Notes under the pieces: generated by a model
What the model saw: only the letters and a program-made list of their open reading frames with translations
Database searches by the model: none
Told to the model about the DNA's origin: nothing
Shown: positions 6,115-12,900 of the stretch, piece after piece
Layout: each line of letters begins with the position of its first letter
Numbering within the stretch: position 1 is the stretch's first letter
Assembly (NCBI GenBank): GCA_027043685.1
Contig: JALUFI010000133.1
Coordinates: 1-12,906, forward strand
Reading direction: 5' to 3'
Source of the DNA: Pyrodictiaceae archaeon
GTDB taxonomy: Archaea > Thermoproteota > Thermoprotei_A > Sulfolobales > Pyrodictiaceae
Length of the DNA: 12,906 nt
Program-made: the position numbers and the translations under genes

Positions 6115-6273
6115 GACGTGTAGGCACCTCTCAGCCCGCCCAACGCCGTCTAGCGCCACCCGGCCGCCAGCTAGACACGGTGAAGGGCCCGGTGTATCGG
6201 CTTGGGTCAACCCCCGCCGGAGGAGCTGGGGAGACGCGATGAGAGTGATAGAGAAGACGCGGGAAGGAGATTG

Positions 6274-6595
<322 letters not shown>

Positions 6596-6672
6596 TGGTG
6601 GGCCCGGGGGGATTCGAACCCCCGACCACCCGGTTATGAGCCGGGCGCTCTACCGGGCTGAGCTACGGGCCC
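6596..6672 (-). tRNA. tRNA with CAT anticodon (elongator Met or Ile2)
   Basis: Complete cloverleaf on the minus strand: acceptor GGGCCCG/CGGGCCC, D-arm GCTC/GAGC with a 9-nt loop, anticodon stem CCCGG/CCGGG with loop CTCATAA (CAT at 6638-6636), variable TGGTC, T-arm GGGGG/CCCCC with TTCGAAT, discriminator A, encoded CCA at 6598-6596. The G1-C72 pair and the lack of GGG/CCC at 29-31/39-41 argue against initiator tRNA. Elongator Met and Ile2, whose C34 is modified to agmatidine, cannot be separated by eye. The acceptor stem is identical to that of tRNA-Trp. Confidence 0.95.
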
Positions 6673-6677
6673 TCCGA

Positions 6678-6687
6678 GGCCCACCAT
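6678..6687. repeat. Inverted copy of the tRNA-CAT 3' end in its leader
   Basis: GGCCCACCAT on the plus strand is the perfect reverse complement of 6595-6604, the tRNA acceptor end with CCA. It begins only 5 nt upstream of the mature 5' end. The same kind of copy precedes tRNA-Trp. Confidence 0.8.
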
Positions 6688-6717
6688 GTAGGTATGGTTG
6701 GCTGCACCTAGCGTCCC

Positions 6718-6725
6718 CTTATTAG
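6718..6725 (-). promoter_or_regulatory. TATA-like box of the tRNA-CAT gene
   Basis: CTAATAAG on the minus strand, centred about 50 nt before the tRNA 5' end. A start about 25 nt downstream would produce a leader of roughly 25 nt that includes the inverted copy at 6678-6687. Confidence 0.55.
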
Positions 6726-6835
6726 GATTGCGGGCCGGCAGGAGCCCTGAGGGGTAGGAGCCCCGCATACTGGTTGACGCGCGAAGCCGCTTGCTACACG
6801 TAGAATTGGCGTAGGCGCGGGGAGACATGGGGCTA

Positions 6836-6840
6836 AAAAT
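6836..6840 (-). terminator. T-run terminator after the 6867-7892 gene
   Basis: AATTTTTAG on the minus strand starts about 27 nt past the stop codon of the unknown protein gene, in otherwise GC-rich DNA. Short T-runs terminate archaeal RNA polymerase. There is no strong hairpin, and none is needed. Confidence 0.5.
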
Positions 6841-6866
6841 TGGGTGGAGTGATGCTTGCCGGGACG

Positions 6867-7892
6867 TTACTGGCTCTGCTGCTCCTTCGAGAACCCGAAG
6901 GTTAGGTTGTAGAGCTCGTTGAGCTCCTTACGTATCTCGTCCCTCTTCTCCTTGACCGCCTTCGCTATGGCCTCTAGGGCGTTGTAGGCCCTGCTGGGTA
7001 TCTTGCCGCGGAACCAGGTTATGTCCTTGGCCATGCCTACGCCGATGCTGTCGTACTTGAGGCCGGTGAGCGGGTCCTCCTCGCGCTCGTTTATCAGCTT
7101 GTCAAGCTCCAGCACCAGCGTGCCCCTTGGCAGCATGTAGTCGCCGTAGGGGTCTACGAGCTTGAGCACCTGCTTCTTTATCTTGCTGAGCACCCTTATG
7201 CCGAGTATCTTGTCGGGGCTGGGCCTTATCTTGGCAGCCTGGAGGGCACCGAGCAGCGCCACTATGCCGCTTAGGTCGCTGAAGGGCTCGTACCAGGGCC
7301 TGCCGCGGCCGCTGGCGAGCATCTGCTCAGCTGCTGCGCGGAGGAGCACCTGGCCGCTGAGCACTGTGTTGTAGGCGTTAGCCGAGCGGAATTTCTCGTT
7401 GAGGGCTATGTCTATTATGCTCTCGCTCATGTGGCCGACGAACAGCGTTGCCCTGGCGGGGGTCTCGAATATGATGCCCATGTAGAAGCCGAACATCGCG
7501 GCAGCCTCGGGCCTGTCAGCAGCCTTGAACACCGTCTCGCCTAGCAGGGTTCTCTGGAGGGCCACGTCGCTGAGCCTCCTCGGGGCCTCGCTGTAGGCTA
7601 TCACCTTGACCAGGCCGAAGCTCTGCATCATTCTGAGGTAGTAGAGGAGGTCGCTCATACCGAAGTTCTTTAGTGCGACGTACTTCTCGCCGAGCATCTC
7701 CACGCGCACTATCCCGCCGACGATCTCGCTGACCTTCTTGGGCTCCTCGCCGGGGCTGGCGGCGCCTGCCAGCATATCCTTGTAGAACTCTACTAGCCCG
7801 GATATGCCGCCCAGCTTGCCCTGCGCGGCAGCGGCTAGCTCCTTGAACCTACGGGGTACCCTGGCCTCCAGGGTCAGAGGCGGTAGCAGCAT
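6867..7892 (-). CDS. Uncharacterised 341-aa protein
   Basis: I do not recognise this protein. It appears soluble and largely alpha-helical, with no signal peptide, no convincing membrane segment and no cysteine. Visible blocks are a short N-terminal region with a Gly/Ala/Pro linker (about 28-55), a conserved-looking centre (MSDLLYYLRMMQSFGLVKV, then FGFYMGIIFETPARATLFVG) reminiscent of a helical adaptor or wHTH-like fold, and a basic stretch (LGIRVLSKIKKQVLKL). A helical C-terminus follows (ALEAIAKAVKEKRDEIRKEL), ending in a Gln/Ser tail. Start ATG 7892 has GGTGGG 4 nt upstream and a strong TATA box about 44 nt upstream. A T-run follows the stop. The clean promoter and terminator suggest a separately and perhaps strongly transcribed gene. 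Function unknown; probably lineage-restricted. Confidence 0.8.
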   Translation of the reverse strand: MLLPPLTLEARVPRRFKELAAAAQGKLGGISGLVEFYKDMLAGAASPGEEPKKVSEIVGGIVRVEMLGEKYVALKNFGMSDLLYYLRMMQSFGLVKVIAYSEAPRRLSDVALQRTLLGETVFKAADRPEAAAMFGFYMGIIFETPARATLFVGHMSESIIDIALNEKFRSANAYNTVLSGQVLLRAAAEQMLASGRGRPWYEPFSDLSGIVALLGALQAAKIRPSPDKILGIRVLSKIKKQVLKLVDPYGDYMLPRGTLVLELDKLINEREEDPLTGLKYDSIGVGMAKDITWFRGKIPSRAYNALEAIAKAVKEKRDEIRKELNELYNLTFGFSKEQQSQ

Positions 7893-7931
7893 AGTCCCAC
7901 CGCTCCACGTGGACTAGTCATCGCGGGCCGA

Positions 7932-7941
7932 GTTAAAAATT
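7932..7941 (-). promoter_or_regulatory. TATA box of the 6867-7892 gene
   Basis: AATTTTTAAC on the minus strand is the clearest TATA-like element in the window, centred about 44 nt before ATG 7892. The predicted leader of about 18 nt contains the SD GGTGGG. Confidence 0.65.
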
Positions 7942-8010
7942 ACTCTCTTCAAGGCTTCATCCCTACATTATGGAATCGGGGCGAGGGGGTCTAGGAGGGG
8001 GCAACACCCG

Positions 8011-8081
8011 CGCGTAATACAGTAGCTCAGGGAGCGGAGAGCGACGTCCCGGGGAGTTGAGCCAAAACTTAACAGTATTAC
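8011..8081. promoter_or_regulatory. Probable promoter region of the nuclease-gatC operon
   Basis: Two A/T-rich patches occur upstream of the 8167 start: GTAATAC at 8013-8019 and AAAACTTAACAGTATTAC at about 8064-8081. GTAATAC and the GTATTAC inside the second patch are inverted copies 55 bp apart. Either could hold the TATA box; the nearer one would give a leader of about 70 nt. Confidence 0.35.
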
Positions 8082-8083
8082 AC

Positions 8084-8170
8084 ATGCAGGCATCGCTCCT
8101 TAGGGGCTGTCCTTCCTCGCGCACAGGTTCACGGGGCTACGGACTCTTTGCCGCGAGGGTTAAGCCATGA
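8084..8170 (+). CDS. Possible 28-codon leader ORF overlapping the nuclease start
   Basis: ATG 8084 opens a frame of 28 codons ending at TGA 8168-8170, which overlaps ATG 8167 in the arrangement ATGA typical of translational coupling. The peptide is Arg/Ser/Gly-rich and has no family signature. No good SD precedes it, and a TATA at about 8069 would place transcription start after its ATG, so it may be chance. Confidence 0.2.
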   Translation: MQASLLRGCPSSRTGSRGYGLFAARVKP

Positions 8171-9174
8171 GGACCTATGTCAACAGCAACGGCGCCGTTG
8201 TGCTCACCGATACCATTGTGGCCGATGGACACGTCCCGGGCCTCCTGGCGCGTGTCGTCACGCATGTACACAGTGACCATATTGCCCAGCTTCGTAGAAG
8301 CATAAGGGAGGCCGCGTTCCTCCTCGCCACGCCTCTCACGCATGACCTCCTCTCCGCGATGGGGTACACGGTGCCTTTCTCGAAGCGCGTCGAGGCCTCC
8401 TACCATACGAGGCTGCGTATAGAGGACTACGTGGTTGAGCTTCACCCGGCTAACCATGTCCCGGGAGCCGCGCAGGTGACTGTCGAGCTTCCAGGGGGCG
8501 AGCGAGTGGGCTATACGGGCGACTTCAAGCTCCCAGGGACAGAGATTCTCCAGGACCTCGACGTGCTCGTAATAGATGCCACTTACGGGTTCGAGGAGTG
8601 GCAGAGACCCTGGCAGGAGGAAGTGGAGTACCTGCTCGCAGACATAGTTAACGATGAGCTGACGAGGGGCGGTGTTGCGATATACGGGTATAACGGGAAG
8701 CAGGAGGAAGTAATGCTGCTCCTCCGCCGAATGGGCGTGTCGGCGCCCTTCATAGTGCCTAGGCGTAGGCTCCGCGTCATAGAGGTTCTTCGCCGCCACG
8801 GCTTCGAGCTGGGCGAGGTCTTCGTGGAGGGGAGCGCCGAGGCCTTCGAGGCCAGGAGGAGTGGCTGGTTCGTCGAGTTCCGTCACTATAATGAGTGGAA
8901 GCGGAGGAGGGGGAACGGCTCCACCCGTATGGCCCACGTGCTTCTAACGGGGTGGGAGTTCCGCGCGCCCTATCGCTCCGTGGGGAGCCGTGAATGGGTC
9001 GTATCGTTCAGCGACCACGCGGATTTCCGCCAGCTTGTGGAGTATGTCAGCGAGGCTAGGCCCAGGCTGCTCGTGGTGGATGCCGCCCGGGGTGGGGCGG
9101 CTGCTGCTTTTTTCGCCCGCTACGCCTCCGAGAAGCTAGGCGTCCGTGCGGTTGCGCAGCCCCTGGGGGTGTAG
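8167..9174 (+). CDS. Metallo-beta-lactamase-fold nuclease (beta-CASP/SNM1-like)
   Basis: 335-aa protein of the metallo-beta-lactamase superfamily branch that contains RNA 3'-end processing and DNA-repair nucleases. Metal ligands are visible: HVHSDH at residues 33-38, His97 in ANHVPG and Asp119 in YTGDF. DATYG (137-141) matches beta-CASP motif A, then GYNGKQEE (174-181) in a short inserted domain, and FSDHADF (281-287) provides a late His/Asp pair. The terminal His motif often seen after the last strand (VxxxHG) is replaced by LLVVDAARGG. The length matches ligase-associated SNM1-like exonucleases better than the longer archaeal CPSF-type enzymes, and no KH domain is present. ATG 8167 is the first good start, with GAGGG 5 nt after the preceding CGC run. 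gatC follows after 3 nt. RNA versus DNA as substrate is open. Confidence 0.85.
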   Translation: MRTYVNSNGAVVLTDTIVADGHVPGLLARVVTHVHSDHIAQLRRSIREAAFLLATPLTHDLLSAMGYTVPFSKRVEASYHTRLRIEDYVVELHPANHVPGAAQVTVELPGGERVGYTGDFKLPGTEILQDLDVLVIDATYGFEEWQRPWQEEVEYLLADIVNDELTRGGVAIYGYNGKQEEVMLLLRRMGVSAPFIVPRRRLRVIEVLRRHGFELGEVFVEGSAEAFEARRSGWFVEFRHYNEWKRRRGNGSTRMAHVLLTGWEFRAPYRSVGSREWVVSFSDHADFRQLVEYVSEARPRLLVVDAARGGAAAAFFARYASEKLGVRAVAQPLGV

Positions 9175-9177
9175 CCG

Positions 9178-9468
9178 TTGAGCAGTGGCTTCGACATTGA
9201 GCACTTGGCGTGGTTGTCCAGGATTAGGCTTAGCGAGGAGGAGAGGGAGGCTATACGGCGGAGGCTTGAGGCTGCCCGGAGGCTGGTGGACCGGCTCCTT
9301 GAGGCCCCGGTGGGGGATGTCGAGCCCCTCTACCACCCGGGTGACGAGGAGGGCTTGCTGAGGGAGGATGAGCCGCGGCCGGGGCTGCCGAGGGAGCTAG
9401 TACTCATGAACGCCGCGAGGACTGAGAAGGGCTTCATAGTTGGGCCGAGGACGCTTGAGGAGGGCTAG
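9178..9468 (+). CDS. gatC: Asp-tRNA(Asn)/Glu-tRNA(Gln) amidotransferase subunit C
   Basis: 96-aa GatC, the small subunit that wraps around the GatA-GatB interface and stabilises the amidotransferase. The complex amidates Asp-tRNA(Asn) using ammonia from glutamine. The family pattern is clear: HLAWLSRIRLSEEERE near the N-terminus, a helix ending in LVDRLLEAPVGDVEPLYHP, then LREDEPRPGLPRELVLMNA and the closing GFIVGP. The length is normal. Start TTG 9178 lies 3 nt after the nuclease stop, with GGGGGTG 5-6 nt upstream. gatA and gatB are not in the window, so the subunit gene is separated from its partners. In archaea Gln-tRNA is made by GatDE, so the likely role here is Asn-tRNA formation; tRNA-Asn is encoded at 6274-6349. 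The stop shares CTAG with the convergent MTHFR-like gene. Confidence 0.93.
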   Translation: MSSGFDIEHLAWLSRIRLSEEEREAIRRRLEAARRLVDRLLEAPVGDVEPLYHPGDEEGLLREDEPRPGLPRELVLMNAARTEKGFIVGPRTLEEG

Positions 9469-10190
9469 GCTATCCTGGCTAGGCGCTGGCAGGCCTTGAC
9501 CACCGCGTCCACGTCGCCCGGGCTTGACACGATTACCCCGTCCACTGTTCCGCGCAGGGACTCCGCCGCCTCCTCGACGCGGTCCAGGGGGTAGATGGGC
9601 TGGTCGCCTAGCATGCCTCGGAGCATCTCCCTGTTCCTCTCGCTGTACACTATTATGTAGGCGTAGAGCTTCTTGCCAAGCCTCCTCGCCTCCCTGGCTA
9701 CCCATGCCAGCTTCTCCCTATCGTGAAGCGCCCTCAACACCATGAAGAAGTCCAGGCTTGAAGAGAGGCGGGCGGCTATCTTCTCGCGGGGGTAGCGTAT
9801 GCTCAGCATAGCGCCCAGCCGTGGGGCGCCGCGGATACGTGACTTGACGAGCGAGGCCGCCTCCTCGACGCCTAGGTCGTTGACCGCTATGCCCTCGGCG
9901 GGCGCGTCGCCACGGAGTAGAACCGCCTCCTCTATGCCGGCTGCCTTGAGGCCGCCCGCCAGGCTTAGGAGGCCCACACGGTTCACATCTATGACTCTTA
10001 TGTGAGGTATGAATCTGAGCGTCGGGTAGAGTGCCTTGAGGTGTGCGGCCAGCACCGAGGCGCTTGCCACCGGGCGCCCCATGGGCGCCTCGGGTATATC
10101 TATCGCGTCCACGTTCGGGGCCAGCATCTTTACGCGGTTCAGCAGCTTCTCCCTGTTCCTGGTCGGCTCCAGCTCAGCGATAACCTTCAC
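9465..10190 (-). CDS. Methylenetetrahydrofolate-reductase-like protein
   Basis: 241-aa TIM-barrel protein related to MetF, which reduces a methylene-C1 carrier to the methyl level with a flavin. Near the N-terminus AELEPTR (5-11) matches the EFxPPR strand of MetF with its catalytic Glu. LLRGDAP (91-97) matches the LRGD loop whose Asp contacts the folate. In the strand corresponding to MetF QFFF, this protein has LDFFM (146-150), so the Gln that contacts folate and NADH appears to be Asp. It is also shorter than MetF (about 290 aa). It may act on a different carrier, such as tetrahydromethanopterin or a modified folate. Start GTG 10190 has GGGGGAG 6-7 nt upstream. It lies 35 nt after the btpA-like gene, most likely in one operon. 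Confidence 0.75.
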   Translation of the reverse strand: MKVIAELEPTRNREKLLNRVKMLAPNVDAIDIPEAPMGRPVASASVLAAHLKALYPTLRFIPHIRVIDVNRVGLLSLAGGLKAAGIEEAVLLRGDAPAEGIAVNDLGVEEAASLVKSRIRGAPRLGAMLSIRYPREKIAARLSSSLDFFMVLRALHDREKLAWVAREARRLGKKLYAYIIVYSERNREMLRGMLGDQPIYPLDRVEEAAESLRGTVDGVIVSSPGDVDAVVKACQRLARIA

Positions 10191-10225
10191 GGAGCACTCC
10201 CCCGCCCCTCGCAGCCCCTAGAGGG

Positions 10226-11065
10226 TCACTGGGGCGGGGCGCCGACGCCGCGGGCAGACCTAAGCTCTTGCGCAGTCCTTGCGAGCCGCCTAGCCTTCTC
10301 CAAGTCTATGGGCGACATAGTGCCGGCGACCTTTATGGAGCTGCCGACTATGAAGCCATCAACTAGGCCCCAGTAAACCCTGATATTATCTACTGTTAGG
10401 CCGCTGCCCAGGAGCAGTGGCTTGCCGCCGGCGAGCGCACGTATCGCAGCCACATAGCCCGGGGGCGGCGCGGCACCGGTCTCCGAGCCACTGACGATAA
10501 CGGCGTCCATGTAGCCTCTCTCGACGCACTGCCTCACAGCATGCTCAACCGGAGTCAACCCATAACTATGCTTTACATCAACATCAGCAAACACCATTAC
10601 AGCCCTCGTCAGCCTCGACCTTATATCCTCGACCACGGCCGCCTTGGGCTCTAGTATGCCCTCAGGGGCCAGCCTCGTTTCACAGTAGGCGTTAACCCTT
10701 ATGAATGAGGCTCTAGCCGCGTAGGCGGCCGCAAGCGCCTCAACGGGGTTGTTGCGGAGGACGTTAACACCCACCACGAGGCTCGTAGACCGGGCCACCT
10801 CGCGAGCTATGACGCTCATCGCCGCGAGGCGCAGCGGGTCGACGCCGTCCACGTGGTAGGGCATGTCGCCGTAGTTCTCCACTATTGCTCCCTGGAACCC
10901 GGCTTCCTCGAGCTTCCTCGCCTCGTTAACCGCGTACTCGACTATCTCCTCCACGTCACCGCCCAGCCGCTGCAACGTAGGCAGCTGGGGCAGGTGAATC
11001 ATGCCTATCAATGGCTTGTAGCCTAGCCGGGGGAGTAGGAGCTCAGCGCCATCCTCTCGCATCAT
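10226..11065 (-). CDS. BtpA/SgcQ-family TIM-barrel protein
   Basis: 279-aa member of the BtpA family (COG0434). The family is named for a cyanobacterial protein needed for photosystem I accumulation, and SgcQ is a bacterial relative. In non-photosynthetic archaea the substrate is unknown; a sugar- or nucleotide-phosphate TIM-barrel enzyme is likely. Family blocks are present: PLIGMIHLPQLP (18-29), VENYGDMPYH (62-71), VGVNVLRNN (97-105), FIRVNAYCE (121-129), FADVDVKHS (about 158-166), VSGSETGA (190-197), LLLGSGLTVDNI (215-226) and DGFIVGSSIKVAG (235-247). Two ATGs follow each other at 11065; GAGGG lies about 8 nt upstream. The pairing with an MTHFR-like gene hints at a shared metabolite, but this is inference. 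Confidence 0.88.
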   Translation of the reverse strand: MMREDGAELLLPRLGYKPLIGMIHLPQLPTLQRLGGDVEEIVEYAVNEARKLEEAGFQGAIVENYGDMPYHVDGVDPLRLAAMSVIAREVARSTSLVVGVNVLRNNPVEALAAAYAARASFIRVNAYCETRLAPEGILEPKAAVVEDIRSRLTRAVMVFADVDVKHSYGLTPVEHAVRQCVERGYMDAVIVSGSETGAAPPPGYVAAIRALAGGKPLLLGSGLTVDNIRVYWGLVDGFIVGSSIKVAGTMSPIDLEKARRLARTAQELRSARGVGAPPQ

Positions 11066-11098
11066 ACATCAGCCCTCGGCCTACACATACATCATCGC
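11043..11098 (-). ncRNA. Candidate box C/D sRNA overlapping the btpA-like start
   Basis: Read on the minus strand: box C ATGATGT (11095-11089), 16 nt, box D' CTGA (11072-11069), 3 nt, box C' ATGATGC (11065-11059), 12 nt, box D CTGA (11046-11043). AGC before box C can pair with GCT after box D, with the 3-nt bulge of a K-turn. Both C boxes differ from RTGATGA only at the last base. The weak point is that box C' is the gene's start codon region, so part of the pattern may be coincidence. CATATG at 11122-11127 could serve as TATA. Confidence 0.35.
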
Positions 11099-11288
11099 TG
11101 ACTCAATCTTAGCTGTGGCCGCATATGCCTGGCTCCGGGGTTAAGGGGAAAAGGCTCCCCGAGGGCCCTGTGTCTGCCACTTGTTCCCGGGGCTCTTTAG
11201 CGCGGCTGTGGGGAGGCGCTGTCCCCAGGCAGACCCTCCTTGAAGCGGAGGGGATGAAGGGCCTCCCCCTTTGCCGAGCCGCCTCCTA
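11099..11288. other. Intergenic region with three inverted repeats
   Basis: Between the thioredoxin stop and the btpA-like promoter lie GGGGA (11145-11149)/TCCCC (11156-11160), TGGGGA (11209-11214)/TCCCCA (11222-11227) and CCCTCC (11234-11239)/GGAGGG (11247-11252), each with a 6-7 nt loop. On the minus strand they would fold in the 3' region of the thioredoxin transcript, and a TTTT follows the last stem. No protein gene is supported. Confidence 0.4.
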
Positions 11289-11717
11289 TTAGTCCTTCAC
11301 GACCTCCTTCACTATGTTGTTGACCCTTTCCTCCAGCTTTGACTCCTGCGTGGCGCCTATAATTACGTCTGCTACGTGGCCGTTTACGAAGATTATTGTT
11401 GTCGGTATGTTTTCGACCGAGTATCTGTCGGCTATCTCGGGTGCCTTGTCCGTATCGAGGTAGACGAATACTATGCCCTTCTCCGGGTTCATTAGCTTCC
11501 TCGCAACTCTCTTGAAGACAGGTGTGTAGGCTTTACACGGGTTGCACCAGGGTGCCGAGAATTCAACAACCACGACCTTGTACTTGTTGAGGAGCTGGTC
11601 AAAGTTGTCCTTGTCAGCGTATATTAGTGGGTCGCCTAGCGTCTTCTCAATCTCCTCTATCTTCTTCTCAACGAGCTTCGTTATTTTCTCAGCCTCTTCC
11701 CTGATACTCTCGCTCAC
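11289..11717 (-). CDS. Thioredoxin-family protein with N-terminal helical extension
   Basis: 142-aa thioredoxin-fold protein, probably a cytosolic disulfide reductase. The active site is WCNPC (Cys58, Cys61) in VVVVEFSAPWCNPCK, and the cis-proline is Pro105 in ENIPTTIIF. The central Asp88-Asp90 region (YLDTDKAPEIADRYSV) and the closing helix are normal. Residues 1-27 form a highly charged, heptad-like helix (EEAEKITKLVEKKIEEIEKTL) that standard thioredoxins of about 105 aa lack; it could mediate dimer formation or docking. CNPC differs from the usual CGPC and may shift redox potential. Start GTG 11717 is chosen over TTG 11732 because GGAGGGGG lies 5 nt before it. It is divergent from the YjbQ gene. 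Confidence 0.9.
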   Translation of the reverse strand: MSESIREEAEKITKLVEKKIEEIEKTLGDPLIYADKDNFDQLLNKYKVVVVEFSAPWCNPCKAYTPVFKRVARKLMNPEKGIVFVYLDTDKAPEIADRYSVENIPTTIIFVNGHVADVIIGATQESKLEERVNNIVKEVVKD

Positions 11718-11722
11718 TACGA

Positions 11723-11745
11723 CCCCCTCCAAGCCTTGTGGCTTG
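11723..11745 (-). promoter_or_regulatory. Thioredoxin SD with adjoining hairpin
   Basis: The minus-strand SD GGAGGGGG (11730-11723) fixes GTG 11717. Directly before it, CAAGCC (11745-11740) can pair with GGCTTG (11735-11730) around a 4-nt loop. The stem therefore touches the first base of the SD and could affect ribosome access. Confidence 0.5.
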
Positions 11746-11753
11746 TCCCGGCT

Positions 11754-11777
11754 CGCCGGGTAGCTGGCGCCGGGTAG
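11754..11777. repeat. 10-bp direct repeat in the thioredoxin promoter
   Basis: CGCCGGGTAG occurs at 11754-11763 and 11768-11777, 14 bp apart start to start. The second copy overlaps the TATA-like box of the minus-strand thioredoxin gene. A regulator site is possible. Confidence 0.55.
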
Positions 11778-11783
11778 TTATTG
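11775..11783 (-). promoter_or_regulatory. TATA-like box of the thioredoxin gene
   Basis: CAATAACTA on the minus strand lies about 62 nt before GTG 11717. The predicted leader of about 35 nt contains the hairpin and SD. Confidence 0.5.
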
Positions 11784-11799
11784 GTGACCTTCCATACCC

Positions 11800-11806
11800 C
11801 TAATCC
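11800..11806 (+). promoter_or_regulatory. TATA-like box of the yjbQ-like gene
   Basis: CTAATCC is centred about 46 nt before GTG 11849, the same spacing as other promoters here. The match to a TATA box is weak. Confidence 0.35.
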
Positions 11807-11848
11807 CCTGGAGCATGTAGCCCGCCTGGGCTGCGGGGGTGCGTTGCT

Positions 11849-12259
11849 GTGAAGTTCTTCGTTGAGGAGTTCCGTGTATCCACTAGCTCGAGGTTCGAGG
11901 TTGTAGATATCACCTCGAGGGTTGAGTCTGCTGTAGCTAAGAGCGGTGTGAGGAACGGGCTGTGCCTCGTCTTCGTGCCTCATGCAACCGCTGCCATTAT
12001 CGCTAATGAGGCTGAGCCTGGGCTTATGCAGGACTACATAGACCTCATAAAGGAGTTGTTTAAGCCGGATGCGCCGTGGAGGCACAACCGTATCGACGAT
12101 AATGCCCATGCGCATCTGGCCTCGGCGGTGATAGGTCCCTCGAGGGTGTTCCCGGTTATTGATGGACGCTGCATGAGGGGGACGTGGCAGAACATTATGC
12201 TTGTCGAGATGGATGGGCCGCGTAGCAGGCGTGTCATCGTGGAGGTTATTGGTGAGTAG
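11849..12259 (+). CDS. YjbQ/UPF0047 family protein
   Basis: 136-aa member of the widespread UPF0047 (YjbQ) family. Some members show weak thiamin-phosphate synthase activity; the physiological role is unsettled. The fold is a small trimeric beta barrel with a histidine-lined pocket. Conserved blocks are VFVPHATAAIIANEAEPGL (41-59), WRHNRIDDNAHAHLASAVIGPS (about 77-98, with His79, His87 and His89) and RGTWQNIMLVEMDGPR (110-125). The residues before GTWQ are CM rather than the common LxLG pattern. Start GTG 11849 has GGGGGTG 7 nt upstream. The alpha/beta hydrolase gene follows after 5 nt, so the two are probably co-translated. Confidence 0.9.
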   Translation: MKFFVEEFRVSTSSRFEVVDITSRVESAVAKSGVRNGLCLVFVPHATAAIIANEAEPGLMQDYIDLIKELFKPDAPWRHNRIDDNAHAHLASAVIGPSRVFPVIDGRCMRGTWQNIMLVEMDGPRSRRVIVEVIGE

Positions 12260-12264
12260 CTGCC

Positions 12265-12879
12265 TTGGCTTCCACCGGGTTCGTTGAGGCTTGTGGGTGT
12301 AGGTGCCCGGCAATCTACAGCAAGGGTTCGCGTGGCTTCCTGTTTCTGCATGGTTATCGTTTTCGTGGCGACGTGTGGGCTGATGCTGAGCGTTTCCTGC
12401 GGGGCTTCGGCTGGTCTGCCCCGGATATGCCGTATGGGCTCGCCTCGGGGTGTAGCAGAAGGAGTAGGAGCACTGAGCTGAATGTCTGCGTTGGCCGAGC
12501 AGCTGCGGAGATAGCTGGGCTCGGAGAGTATGTGGTTGTTGGTGCTAGTATGGGTGCAAGGTATGCCCTAGGCATAGCCGAGGCTGATGAACGTGTTGTT
12601 GGTGTTGTGCTTGTTGGGCCTGCGTTGGGCAGGGATCCTGGAGCCGTGCTTGAGGGGCTTAGGCGCGTGAGGGGGTTACCGGTGCTTGTTGTCCGGGGGC
12701 TTCGTGACCGTGTATCGCCGCATCGCTATGTGCTTACTATTGCTTCGGCGCTTGGAGCCAGAGTTGTGGAGGTTGAGGGTGCAGGCCACGTTGTGCACCG
12801 GGATAGGCCGGAGGTGTTCTACCGGCTGCTGCTTGACTGGGTTTCATCGGTTCTGGGCTGGTCTGGGGAGCCCTCTTAG
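12265..12879 (+). CDS. Alpha/beta hydrolase fold protein
   Basis: 204-aa small alpha/beta hydrolase. FLFLHGYRFRG (25-35) gives the oxyanion HG loop, VVVGASMGARYA (90-101) the nucleophile elbow with Ser95, VVRGLRDRVSP (142-152) the acid Asp148, and GAGHVVH (172-178) the catalytic His175. It lacks a large cap domain, as in short esterase or dienelactone-hydrolase-like members. The substrate cannot be inferred. The N-terminus has an unusual CGCRC cluster (Cys10, Cys12, Cys14) that could bind metal or be artefactual if the start lies further in. TTG 12265 has GGTGAG about 8 nt upstream, within the end of the yjbQ-like gene. Confidence 0.85.
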   Translation: MASTGFVEACGCRCPAIYSKGSRGFLFLHGYRFRGDVWADAERFLRGFGWSAPDMPYGLASGCSRRSRSTELNVCVGRAAAEIAGLGEYVVVGASMGARYALGIAEADERVVGVVLVGPALGRDPGAVLEGLRRVRGLPVLVVRGLRDRVSPHRYVLTIASALGARVVEVEGAGHVVHRDRPEVFYRLLLDWVSSVLGWSGEPS

Positions 12880-12900
12880 CTGCTGCTGGGGGCCTGGGGC

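Noticed and set aside
6634..6828. 64-residue minus-strand open frame
   Set aside because: It runs through the tRNA-CAT promoter and into the tRNA itself.
11718..11732. TTG 11732 as thioredoxin start
   Set aside because: This TTG overlaps the SD that serves GTG 11717.
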